Positions 8,377 to 16,002 of a stretch of 64,000 bases of DNA are shown in pieces. The notes under the pieces were generated by a model, which was not told where the DNA came from, ran no database searches, and saw only the letters and a program-made list of their open reading frames with translations. This DNA comes from JACDBE01 sp963714055 (GTDB lineage Bacteria; Actinomycetota; Acidimicrobiia; Spongiisociales; UBA5794), in the NCBI GenBank assembly GCA_963714055.1, contig OY970227.1, forward strand, positions 496,001 through 560,000, in the 5' to 3' direction. Every line of letters begins with the position of its first letter. The first letter of the stretch is position 1. The translations under genes and the position numbers were made by a program.

Positions 8377-8970
8377 GTGACTCGAGGCAAGATCGTCGGG
8401 ACGGTCATCGCCGCCACCCTTGCGGTGGTGGCCACGTCGGCGGTCGTCGCCTGGGCCGTGACGACGTATTGGGCTCCCGACTCGGAAGCGGACGAGTCGA
8501 GCTCGTCGACCGGCCCACCCACCGCCGCCGACGCGTTGTCACGGGGCACCGGCGAGCCCACCATCCTCTCGGCGGCAGCCATCGTCTCGGTGGCCGCGGA
8601 GAATGGGCCGCTGTACTGGGCGGGACCGATGGAGGACGTCCGGTACGAGGTGACGGTGACTGCCGACGGGAGCGCCTTCATCCGCTACATCCCCCTGGAT
8701 GCGGACGCCGGGGCGGAGGACCAGTACCTGACCGTCGCCACCTACCGCTTCGTCGACGGGTATGGGGAGCTCCAGGTGGTCGGTGCCGAACCCGGTTCCA
8801 CCATGACCGAGACGCAGAACGGTGCGATCATCGTGACCAACACCGCGTCGCCGAACAGCGCGTTCTTCTCGTTCCCCGGTGCCGCTTTCCAGGTCGAGGT
8901 CTTCTCCCCCGTCGCCGGTGAGGCCCTCGAACTGACCGAGACCGGGGCCATACGGCTGGTGGGGAGCTGA
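8377..8970 (+). CDS. Membrane-anchored or secreted protein of unknown function
   Basis: 197 residues from GTG 8377. One N-terminal hydrophobic segment (VGTVIAATLAVVATSAVVAW), then an acidic/Ser linker and a beta-rich outer domain (IRYIPLDADAGAEDQYLTVA, then a C-terminal FSPVAGEALELTETGAI). I do not recognise the domain. It ends 8 bp before the collagen-like gene on the same strand, so the two are likely transcribed together and may act at the same surface. Confidence 0.7.
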   Translation: MTRGKIVGTVIAATLAVVATSAVVAWAVTTYWAPDSEADESSSSTGPPTAADALSRGTGEPTILSAAAIVSVAAENGPLYWAGPMEDVRYEVTVTADGSAFIRYIPLDADAGAEDQYLTVATYRFVDGYGELQVVGAEPGSTMTETQNGAIIVTNTASPNSAFFSFPGAAFQVEVFSPVAGEALELTETGAIRLVGS

Positions 8971-8978
8971 CGTCGCCG

Positions 8979-10325
8979 ATGGGACCATCCCACCCGCCAC
9001 ACGCCGCACGGATACCGCATCTGTTGGGCGCGCTCGTGTTGACGGTGGCCATGCTCGGTGCCGCCCCGGCAGTGGCTGCCGACGGGCCGGGGGCACCCTG
9101 GGAGGAGTGGGCCCCTACAGGTGTGTCGGGACCGTTGGTCGGGCCGGGCGGGCGTATCGTCGGCCAGCGCGGACCGGACGGGGCACCTGGCGAGGCAGGC
9201 CTGGCCGGCGAGGCGGGCGAGCCCGGGCCTGCCGGTCCGCCGGGCGCCACCGGCGCCGCCGGTGCGACCGGGCCCGAGGGCGAGCAGGGCCAGACCGGTG
9301 CGCAAGGCGACCCGGGCGAGATCGGGCCGCAGGGCCCGGTCGGACCCGTCGGCCCCATGGGACTTCAAGGTGAACAGGGCATCCAGGGCGACCCGGGTCC
9401 TATCGGTCCCATCGGGCCCCAAGGCCCGCAGGGTGAGCAGGGAATCCAGGGAGAGCAGGGCATCCAAGGCGACCCGGGTCCTATCGGTCCCATCGGGCCC
9501 CAAGGCCCGCAGGGTGAGCAGGGAATCCAGGGAGAGCAGGGCCCACAAGGCGAACAAGGCGAACAGGGACCCCAGGGCGAAGTCGGTCCAATCGGGCCCC
9601 AAGGCCCACAGGGTGACCAGGGAATCCAGGGACCCCAGGGAGAGCAAGGCCCACAGGGAGAGCAAGGCCCACAGGGCGAACAGGGAGTCCAGGGCGAAAT
9701 CGGACCCATCGGGCCGCAAGGCCCTCAAGGCCAACAGGGAATCCAAGGCGATGTCGGGCCCATCGGGCCCATCGGGCCACAAGGCGACCAAGGACCCGTC
9801 GGGCCCATCGGGCCAACCGGACCCCAAGGCGACCAAGGAGCCCAAGGCATTGCTGGACTGCCGGGGCCCATCGGGCCACAGGGACCGCAGGGCGATACCG
9901 GCGCTGAAGGACCGCAAGGCCCACCGGGGCCGGCCGGTACCACCGGCGCCGAGGGGCCGCCGGGACCTCAGGGGCCGGCAGGTCCCGCGGGACCGGCCGG
10001 CCCGGCAGGACCTGCTGGACCGGCTGGCCCGATCGGCCCCGCAGGCCCGGCGGGACCACCCGGGACGTTCTCGGTGGTGGTCACGACCAACAGCCTGTCG
10101 GCCACTCCGGGCGCCGGCTTCCAGCTGACGGTCACCGCCACATGCACGACCGGTGTGGTGATCGCGGGTGGTGCCGCCATCGGCGGGTCCCCGACCCAGG
10201 GACAGCAGGTGGCCCTCAACCAGTCGTTCCCGCAAGGAAACACCTGGGTAGCTCGGGCGCGGCAGGGCGGTAGCGGCAACACAGCCTGGAACTTGACCTC
10301 CTACGCCGTCTGCCGGGTGCCCTGA
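8979..10325 (+). CDS. Collagen-like (Gly-X-Y) secreted protein
   Basis: 448 residues: signal peptide (LLGALVLTVAMLGAAPAVAA), short linker, about 100 uninterrupted G-X-Y triplets (residues about 62-361) dominated by GPQGEQGIQG, GPIGPIG and, at the end, GPAGPAG, then an 86-residue beta-type domain with two cysteines (TATCTTGVV and YAVCRVP) that may trimerise or anchor the rod. Such proteins form triple helices on the cell or spore surface. The middle is Gln/Glu/Ile-rich while the last 30 triplets are Pro/Ala-rich. No sortase signal is visible. Internal DNA repeats make its length prone to change. Confidence 0.9.
   Translation: MGPSHPPHAARIPHLLGALVLTVAMLGAAPAVAADGPGAPWEEWAPTGVSGPLVGPGGRIVGQRGPDGAPGEAGLAGEAGEPGPAGPPGATGAAGATGPEGEQGQTGAQGDPGEIGPQGPVGPVGPMGLQGEQGIQGDPGPIGPIGPQGPQGEQGIQGEQGIQGDPGPIGPIGPQGPQGEQGIQGEQGPQGEQGEQGPQGEVGPIGPQGPQGDQGIQGPQGEQGPQGEQGPQGEQGVQGEIGPIGPQGPQGQQGIQGDVGPIGPIGPQGDQGPVGPIGPTGPQGDQGAQGIAGLPGPIGPQGPQGDTGAEGPQGPPGPAGTTGAEGPPGPQGPAGPAGPAGPAGPAGPAGPIGPAGPAGPPGTFSVVVTTNSLSATPGAGFQLTVTATCTTGVVIAGGAAIGGSPTQGQQVALNQSFPQGNTWVARARQGGSGNTAWNLTSYAVCRVP
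9390..9542 (+). repeat. 81-bp exact internal duplication in the collagen-like gene
   Basis: The stretch starting GACCCGGGTCCTATCGGTCC at 9390 recurs at 9471 and stays identical for about 72 bases. The period of 81 bp equals nine Gly-X-Y triplets, so frame and triplet phase are kept. Confidence 0.85.
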
Positions 10326-10357
10326 GCCATGCCGCCGTGTTGCCCCCTTCGGACACG

Positions 10358-10960
10358 ATGACCGATACGCCGCCGGACCCGAAAGCGATCCTGCACCGGT
10401 ACCTGCGGGTCCAGCGCGACCAGCTGGTCGCCAAGCTCGACGGCCTCGGGGAACGCGACATCCGCCGGCCGATGACGCCGACCGGCACCAACCTGCTGGG
10501 ACTGGTCAAGCACGTCGCCAGCGTCCAGATCGGGTACTTCGGCGAGGTGTTCGATCGACCGCATGGGCTCGCGCTGCCCTGGTTCGACGACGACGCCGAG
10601 GTCAACGCCGACATGTGGGCGACCGCCGACGAGACCCGCGAGGAGATCCTCGAGCTCCACCGGATCTCCGCTCGGCACAGCGACGCCACCATCGAGGCGC
10701 TCGACCTCGACTCCCCCGGGCTGGTGCCCTGGTGGGGGCCCGACCGTGAGCACGTGACCCTGCACCAGATCCTCGTGCACGTCAGCGTCGAGACCGCCCG
10801 CCACGCCGGCCACGCCGACATCATCCGGGAGATGATCGACGGCTTTGCGGGGAACAAGGACGGCAACCTCCCCGAGATGACCGCCGCCGAGTGGGCCACG
10901 TACCGGGAGCGACTGGCGCGGGCCGCCGAGGAGGCTGCGGCCCGGGACTCCGATCTCTGA
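10358..10960 (+). CDS. DinB/DUF664-family protein
   Basis: 200 residues. Four-helix DinB-like fold: LHRYLRVQRDQLVAKLDGL, then LLGLVKHVASVQIGYFGEVF holding the first metal His, and HQILVHVSVETARHAGHADI holding the second and third. These metal-binding proteins include thiol-dependent transferases (mycothiol or bacillithiol type); the substrate here is unknown. I prefer ATG 10358 to the in-frame start at 10337, since the first helix follows directly. It ends 29 bp before the convergent nitrilase. Confidence 0.85.
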   Translation: MTDTPPDPKAILHRYLRVQRDQLVAKLDGLGERDIRRPMTPTGTNLLGLVKHVASVQIGYFGEVFDRPHGLALPWFDDDAEVNADMWATADETREEILELHRISARHSDATIEALDLDSPGLVPWWGPDREHVTLHQILVHVSVETARHAGHADIIREMIDGFAGNKDGNLPEMTAAEWATYRERLARAAEEAAARDSDL

Positions 10961-10989
10961 GCAGTATCCCTGACCTTCGCCCGACTCGG

Positions 10990-11949
10990 TCAGCCGTCGA
11001 CGTCGGGCACGTCGACCTCGCCGCTGCCGACCCCACGGGCGGCGATCCGGGAAGGTCCGAGAAGGGCGTCCTCGCGGCCATAGTGGCCGACCACGTCGAA
11101 CCAGCGCTTGGCGCGCAGTCCGAGGCGAAGGTCGCAGTCGGCGACGACGATCCCCTCGGCGTCGTAGAGCGGACCGGCGATGACCTCGCCGTCGGTGGGC
11201 TCGATGATCGCTGCACCCCCGCGGCCGAACTCGACTTGGCCTTCAGGGAGCGCCACAGGGAAATCGGTGGGGAACGCCGACGCCGGTATGTACTGGGCCA
11301 CGGAGACGACGAAGGCACCGGACTCGATGGCGATGTGCCGCATCGAGGCGAGCCATCCATCACTGTCGTCGGCGGTGGGTGCCAGCCAGATCTGCGGGCC
11401 GCCGCGGTACAGGGCGTACCGGGCGAGCGGCATCCGGTTCTCCCAACAGATGAGGCCGCCGAGCCGGCCCACGGCGGTGTCGACGACCTCGAGGTCGTCA
11501 CCACCGCCAACCCCGTGGAACAGCCGCTCCTGCATGGTGGGCATCAGCTTGCGATGCTTGTGGAGCAGTCCGCCCGGGCCGATGACGAGCATCGTGTTGT
11601 AGAGCGATCCGGGTCTTTCCACCTCGCGCTCGTTGACCCCGATGGCGCAGTGGATGTCGAGCTCGCGGCATCGGGCCGTCAGCTTCTCGGTGAGCGGGCC
11701 AGGCACGTCCACCGAGTTGGCCCAGAGACGTGCCCACAGCTCGTCCCAACCGTTGAAGGAGCCGGCGTCGTGGGCCCACGCACCGCTCGGGTAGAGCGGG
11801 ACGAAGGTCTCCGGCAGCACCGCCAGCTGCGCGCCCTGGGAGGCGGCGTCGCCCAGCAGGCTGCATGCCTTGTCGATCGTCGCCTCGGCGTCGAGGATCA
11901 CCGGGGTGGCCTGGATCGCCGCCACCCTCACCGTTTCGAAGTGCACCAT
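10990..11949 (-). CDS. Nitrilase-type carbon-nitrogen hydrolase
   Basis: 319 residues with the Glu-Lys-Cys triad in place: LAVLPETFVPLYPSGAW (Glu), LLHKHRKLMPTMQERLFHG (Lys) and LGGLICWENRMPLARYALY (Cys), plus the second Glu region. Residue spacing and the RHIAIESGAFVVSVAQY segment match aliphatic/aryl nitrilases, which turn nitriles into acids and ammonia. The start at 11949 (MVHFETVRVAAIQATPV) is the ATG just before the first strand; the open frame further upstream is not similar to the family. Confidence 0.9.
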   Translation of the reverse strand: MVHFETVRVAAIQATPVILDAEATIDKACSLLGDAASQGAQLAVLPETFVPLYPSGAWAHDAGSFNGWDELWARLWANSVDVPGPLTEKLTARCRELDIHCAIGVNEREVERPGSLYNTMLVIGPGGLLHKHRKLMPTMQERLFHGVGGGDDLEVVDTAVGRLGGLICWENRMPLARYALYRGGPQIWLAPTADDSDGWLASMRHIAIESGAFVVSVAQYIPASAFPTDFPVALPEGQVEFGRGGAAIIEPTDGEVIAGPLYDAEGIVVADCDLRLGLRAKRWFDVVGHYGREDALLGPSRIAARGVGSGEVDVPDVDG

Positions 11950-12109
11950 GGCGCCGAGGATACGCCGGTGCCGGCCATCGCGGATCGCTCGATTCGGCGC
12001 CGGTACCGGCGCACCCCGGTGATATCCCGAAAGGCACGCTCGCCAGCATCGAACGTCAAGGGGAACCGTGCCTCGATCGCAAGTGGCTGACCGGCCGAAG
12101 GAGGTGACG

Positions 12110-12373
12110 ATGGAAACGTATAGGGCCCTCGACCGCCACGACGGGCGTGCCTGGGTCGTCGAGTTCGACCGGCTGGAGCTGTCGACCTGGGCGCGTTCTC
12201 TGACGAAGGCCCAGCAGTACGCCCGCGAGGCGCTGGCGGTCACCCTCGACTACGACTCGGTCGAGGAACTCGAGAAGGCAGTGACGATCGAGGATCACGT
12301 CCGCGTCTCACAGATCGTCTCGGGCAAGAGGAAGCCTCGCACCCAGATCGCCGCAAAGAAGAAGGCCCAGTAG
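12110..12373 (+). CDS. Small HicB-like protein
   Basis: 87 residues from ATG 12110, preceded by an excellent SD (AAGGAGG, 5 bases). METYRALDRHDGRAWVVEFD with SLTKAQQYAREALAVTLDYD resembles the partial RNase H-like fold of HicB antitoxins, followed by a basic Lys-rich tail. No HicA toxin gene is visible next to it, so it may be an orphan or a different small regulator. The nearest upstream gene is divergent. Confidence 0.65.
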   Translation: METYRALDRHDGRAWVVEFDRLELSTWARSLTKAQQYAREALAVTLDYDSVEELEKAVTIEDHVRVSQIVSGKRKPRTQIAAKKKAQ

Positions 12374-12566
12374 CCGGCAGCGCCGAGAGACGATACGGAC
12401 CCACCCCGCCGCCTTGCGGGGCAACCTCAGACGCCCCCGGGGCGGGTCCTGCGAGCACGTTACGCCTCTCAGGTCTCCAGATCCGGGACCACCGCCAGCG
12501 CGCAGCGAGTGAGCTGCTGGCGGCCTCTCGCATGGGCTTTGGTGAGAGCGTCGGGGGCGCTGCGAA

Positions 12567-12726
12567 GCCGAGCGCCAGCTCGGCGGGCATGTCACGGCCC
12601 AACGATGGGCTGGGGCCCCATCTGCGGGAGGAGCCGAGCGCCAGCTCGGCGGGCATGTCACGGCCCGCGATGGGGTTGGGGCCCCATCTGCGGGAGGAGC
12701 CGAGCCCTGCTCGGCGGGCATGTCAC
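12567..12726 (-). repeat. 66-bp intergenic tandem repeat, locus A (about 2.4 units)
   Basis: Units hold a stem-loop GCCGAGC-GCCA-GCTCGGC, then GGCATGTCACGGCCC and GGGGCCCCATCTGCGGGAG. CTGCGGGAG recurs at 12622 and 12688, a period of 66 bp. The same unit in the opposite orientation forms locus B at 34011-34197. The array ends 3 bp before tRNA-Val. The rest of the 355-bp gap from 12374 shows GC-rich hairpins but no gene I can support. Confidence 0.85.
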
Positions 12727-12728
12727 AG

Positions 12729-12801
12729 TGGGCGTTGACGGGCTCGAACCGCCGACCTCTTCCTTGTAAGGGAAGCGCTCTTCCAGCTGAGCTAAACGCC
12801 C
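12729..12801 (-). tRNA. tRNA-Val (anticodon TAC)
   Basis: 73-nt cloverleaf on the minus strand: acceptor GGGCGTT/AACGCCC, D arm GCTC-AGCTGGAA-GAGC, anticodon stem CTTCC/GGAAG with loop CTTACAA (anticodon TAC), variable AGGTC, T arm GGCGG-TTCGAGC-CCGTC (one G-U), discriminator A. No CCA is encoded. Confidence 0.95.
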
Positions 12802-12879
12802 CGAGGACGGACGGAACTCTAGGAGAGGCCGGGCGCACGCCTGCGTGGGTATCCCGTCCGGCGGGCCATACTGCCGGCG

Positions 12880-14343
12880 ATGGCCCCCCTGACCGCCCGC
12901 CTCCTCGTGTTCTTCACCGCGGCGGCGGTGCTGGTGATGGAGATCCTGGCGGGCCGTCTCCTCGCACCGTACGTAGGGGTCACGTTGGAGACATTCACCG
13001 GGATCATCGGGACCGTCCTCGCCGGGATCTCGCTGGGGGCGTGGGCCGGGGGACGGCTGGCCGACCGCCACCCGCCGGTGCGCCTGTTGGGCCCGGCGCT
13101 CGTCGTCGGCGGGCTGTTCGTGCTCCTCGCCCCCACCATCGTCGCCGCCGTGGGCCCGGCGCTCACCGGCGGCGGGCCGGTGGAGATCGTCGTCCTGGCC
13201 GCCCTGGGCTTCTTCGTCCCTGCAGTGGTGCTGAGCACGGTGACGCCGATCGTGGCCAAGATCACCCTCGACGACCTCGCCGAGACCGGATCCGTGGTCG
13301 GCGGGCTGTCCGCCACAGGTACCGCCGGCGCCATCTTCGGCACCTTCCTCACCGGGTTCGTGCTGCTCGCCGCGCTACCCAGCCGGCCGATCGTGCTGGC
13401 GGTCGGCGTCGCCCTGGTGATCGCGGGGACGATCCTCGCCGCTCGCTCCACCAAGCTCGGGCCTCCCGGGGTGGCAGCCGTAGTGGCGGCGACGCTGGTC
13501 GGGGCGGCCCTGCTCGGGATCGTGTCGGGGCCCTGCCAGTTCGAGACCGGCTACTTCTGCGCCCGCGTCACCACCGACGAGCTCCGGGAGAGCGGCCGGG
13601 TGCTGTGGTTGGACACCCTGCGCCACTCGTACGTCGACCTGCTCGACCCCAGCTACCTCGATTTCCGCTATGCCCGGCTGGTGGCGGACACCGTGCTCAC
13701 CACCGCACCCGACGGTCCCCTCGACGCCCTCTACATCGGGGGAGGCGGATTCACCCTCCCCCGCTGGCTGTCCGCCGAGCGGCCCGGGAGCACCAACACC
13801 GTGCTCGAGCTCGATCCCAGCCTGGTCGACATCGCCGAGGACGAGCTCGGGCTGGTCACCGCCGAGATCGACGAGATCGCCATCGGCGATGCCCGCCTCG
13901 GCATCGACGACACCCCGGAAGGGGCGTTCGAGGTCGTGGTGGGAGATGCCTTCGGCGGGCTGTCGGTGCCATGGCATCTCACCACCCGCGAGTTCCTCGA
14001 GGACATCGACTCCCGGCTGGCACCGGGAGGCCTCTATGTGATGAACCTGATCGACTACCCACCGTTCCGCTTCGCCAGGGCGGAAGCGGCCACGCTCGCC
14101 GAGGTGTTTCCCGAGGTGCTGGTGCTGGCCCCGCCGGACTACCTGCACGGGAGGGCCGGGGGCAACGTCGTGCTCGCCGCCGGGGCGGCACCCTTCGACG
14201 TCGCCTCGATCGAAGCCGCCATCGCCGACCGGGCCGGCTCCGAGGTGGCCCTCACCGGGGCCGAAGCCGCCGAGTGGATCGACGGCTCCCCGATCCTCAC
14301 CGACGACTTCGCCCCGGTCGACCAGTGGATCAGCCGGGGCTGA
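12880..14343 (+). CDS. Membrane-fused spermidine synthase-like protein
   Basis: 487 residues. The N-terminal half has about seven hydrophobic segments (residues 1-220: LVFFTAAAVLVMEILAGRLL, GISLGAWAGGRLAD, LSATGTAGAIFGTFLTGF); the C-terminal half is a Rossmann methyltransferase-like polyamine synthase domain with YIGGGGFTLPRWL, VLELDPSLVDIA and VVVGDAFGGLSVPWHLTTREF. Fusions of this kind are common in actinobacteria; whether they transfer aminopropyl groups is unproven. The motif I acid D and the GDAFGG motif are intact. Its end overlaps the end of the convergent hydrolase by 14 bp. Confidence 0.88.
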   Translation: MAPLTARLLVFFTAAAVLVMEILAGRLLAPYVGVTLETFTGIIGTVLAGISLGAWAGGRLADRHPPVRLLGPALVVGGLFVLLAPTIVAAVGPALTGGGPVEIVVLAALGFFVPAVVLSTVTPIVAKITLDDLAETGSVVGGLSATGTAGAIFGTFLTGFVLLAALPSRPIVLAVGVALVIAGTILAARSTKLGPPGVAAVVAATLVGAALLGIVSGPCQFETGYFCARVTTDELRESGRVLWLDTLRHSYVDLLDPSYLDFRYARLVADTVLTTAPDGPLDALYIGGGGFTLPRWLSAERPGSTNTVLELDPSLVDIAEDELGLVTAEIDEIAIGDARLGIDDTPEGAFEVVVGDAFGGLSVPWHLTTREFLEDIDSRLAPGGLYVMNLIDYPPFRFARAEAATLAEVFPEVLVLAPPDYLHGRAGGNVVLAAGAAPFDVASIEAAIADRAGSEVALTGAEAAEWIDGSPILTDDFAPVDQWISRG

Positions 14344-15065
14344 GCCGGTCCAGCCAGTCCATCAGGACGTCACGGAACGCCTCGTACCGGTTGCGGTGGA
14401 TCGAGTGCTCCCCGCCCGGGATCATCACGTAGTCGACTCCGGGCAACCTGGCGGCCGCCTCGCCGTCCGCCGCGCTCGACCAGGGCCCCGACCGCAGGGT
14501 CGGCGCCGATGAGCAGCGTCGGGATCCCCAGCTCGGCGAGCCATGGGCGGGTATCGATCGAGCCGATCGCCTCCAGCGTCCTGCCGACCACCTCGGGCCC
14601 CGCTTGGCGCAGCGCCTCCACCTTGGCGGCAACGTCCCTGGGCGCCCACCCGGGATGGCGGGCGGCGATGGTCGCCACGTCGATCGTGCCGGCGAAGTCC
14701 TCGAGCAGCCATCCCCGCACCTGCTCGGAATCGGCCAGCACCAGCGCCGGGTCCTCGAGCACCAGCGCCGTGGTCCAGTCGGGGTCGGCCGCTTGGCAGG
14801 CGACCGCAACCAGCCCGCCCAGCGAGTGTCCGAGCACCACGTCCCAACCGGAGCCGAGGGCGAGGATGTCGTCGCGATAGGCATCGAGCCGGTGGTCGTC
14901 CACCGGCGGCGAGTCGCCGTGAGCCCGCAGGTCGGGCGCCGTCACCGAGTACCCGGCGGCGGTGAGGTCGGGGCCGAGCCGCCACCACCCGTTGGCGTTC
15001 GACAGGATGCCGTGGATGAGCAGCATCCGGCGCTCGCCGTTGCCGAAGCCACGTTCCGGGCTCAT
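14330..15065 (-). CDS. Alpha/beta hydrolase, one frameshift
   Basis: About 244 residues when joined. MLLIHGILSNANGWWRL (oxyanion HG), APDLRAHGDSPPVDDHRLD, nucleophile elbow VVLGHSLGGLVAV, LLIGADPAVGALV, then in the next frame RLPGVDYVMIPGGEHSIHRN with the catalytic His and EAFRDVLMDWLDRLSPG. The frame change is near 14487, before the SSAADGE segment. A general esterase/lipase-type enzyme of unknown substrate. Its start overlaps the stop of the CoA-binding gene (ATGA), so they are translated as a pair. Confidence 0.82.
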
Positions 15066-15457
15066 GCCGTCCCGCGGGTCCTCACCATGATGCAGGCGTT
15101 GACCACCGCGGTCAGGTCGTTGGCGGCGATGAAACGCTCGACCTCCGGGTCCTCGGCGCCGGGTTGGACCCAGACGTTGTCGAGATCGAGAGCGACCACC
15201 TGCTCCAACACCTTCATCGTCTGGTCGGGTGGCACCACGATGTCGATGACCGTGGGGTGGACCGGCAGCGAAGCCAGGTCGGGGTAGGCAGGGTCACCGT
15301 CGACGGTGGACCGGCGGAGGTTCACCGGGTAGACGGTGTATCCCTTCGCCTTCAGGTCTCGATAGATGACCGAGCCGTACTTGGCCGGGTTGTCGGTGGC
15401 GCCGACCACGGCGACCGAGGCGCCCGGTTCGGAGAGCAGTGCGACGAGATCGGCCAC
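15062..15457 (-). CDS. CoA-binding domain protein (YccU type)
   Basis: 131 residues from GTG 15457. A single Rossmann CoA-binding domain: VAVVGATDNPAKYGSVIYRD, GYTVYPVNLRR, IDIVVPPDQTMKVLEQVV, VWVQPGAED, and a conserved Cys in VVNACIMVR. Such stand-alone domains bind CoA or nucleotides; their role is unknown. First gene of a pair with the alpha/beta hydrolase. Confidence 0.87.
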   Translation of the reverse strand: MADLVALLSEPGASVAVVGATDNPAKYGSVIYRDLKAKGYTVYPVNLRRSTVDGDPAYPDLASLPVHPTVIDIVVPPDQTMKVLEQVVALDLDNVWVQPGAEDPEVERFIAANDLTAVVNACIMVRTRGTA

Positions 15458-15526
15458 GGTGCAACGGTAGCGCCACCCGGATGGAATCCCGGGTGGCGCT
15501 GCCACCGACCGCAGCGGATCGGTCGG

Positions 15527-15991
15527 TCACGGACCGGCGTGGTTCGCCTCGTCCGGGGTCTCGGGCTCGCCGCCAACCTGCTGACCGCCGTCCACCGCCT
15601 CGTCCAGGGCGGTCACGGCTCCGTCGCTCTCGACAGCGAGCGGGCCGGCATCGTCGGCCGCTGCTTGGGCGGTGAGCACGTCGTCAGCAGCCGCGTCCGA
15701 CGGGACGGTCGTGTCCACGTAGTCGTCGACCTCGCGCCGAGCCTGGCTGAGCAGCGGGTCGGTGGCCACGGCGGCCGTCTGCGCCGGGTCGGCCACCGCC
15801 ACCGCTCTGCGGTCGGTGCCGGGGCGCACGGCGGCGATGAGCAGGGCCAGTCCGCCGACGATGAGCATGATCGCCCACACCCCGCCGCGGCCGAAGGGCC
15901 AGGGATCGTCCACGAAGACCGCCGAGAGGGCTCCGGCGATGAACAGCAGCCCGAAGAAGAAGGAGATTGCGTCGAATGGATGTCGGTACAT
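15527..15991 (-). CDS. Small membrane protein of unknown function
   Basis: 154 residues: two N-terminal membrane segments (FDAISFFFGLLFIAGALSAV and WAIMLIVGGLALLIAAV) and an acidic Ala/Asp-rich cytoplasmic or outer tail. It follows the PspC/LiaF gene by 11 bp on the same strand, so it belongs to that envelope-stress unit. No family recognised. Confidence 0.75.
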   Translation of the reverse strand: MYRHPFDAISFFFGLLFIAGALSAVFVDDPWPFGRGGVWAIMLIVGGLALLIAAVRPGTDRRAVAVADPAQTAAVATDPLLSQARREVDDYVDTTVPSDAAADDVLTAQAAADDAGPLAVESDGAVTALDEAVDGGQQVGGEPETPDEANHAGP

Positions 15992-16002
15992 GAAGAGGCC
16001 TC

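Noticed and set aside
9365..9900. CRISPR-like regular repeats
   Set aside because: The periodicity is the Gly-X-Y coding pattern in an open frame, not repeats with unique spacers.
8742..10235. Minus-strand open frame over the collagen gene
   Set aside because: Low-complexity Leu/Ala/Gly mirror of the G-X-Y repeats, no start signal.
12110..12373. HicAB toxin-antitoxin pair
   Set aside because: Only the HicB-like half is seen; no HicA-like gene adjoins it.
12374..12566. GC-rich hairpins, possible structured RNA
   Set aside because: No match to SRP RNA, RNase P, tmRNA or riboswitch cores that I can recognise; no confident call.
12720..14432. Long + strand open frame of 570 codons
   Set aside because: It starts inside the antisense of tRNA-Val and overlaps the better supported spermidine synthase-like gene in another frame; composition is Arg/Gly-rich shadow.
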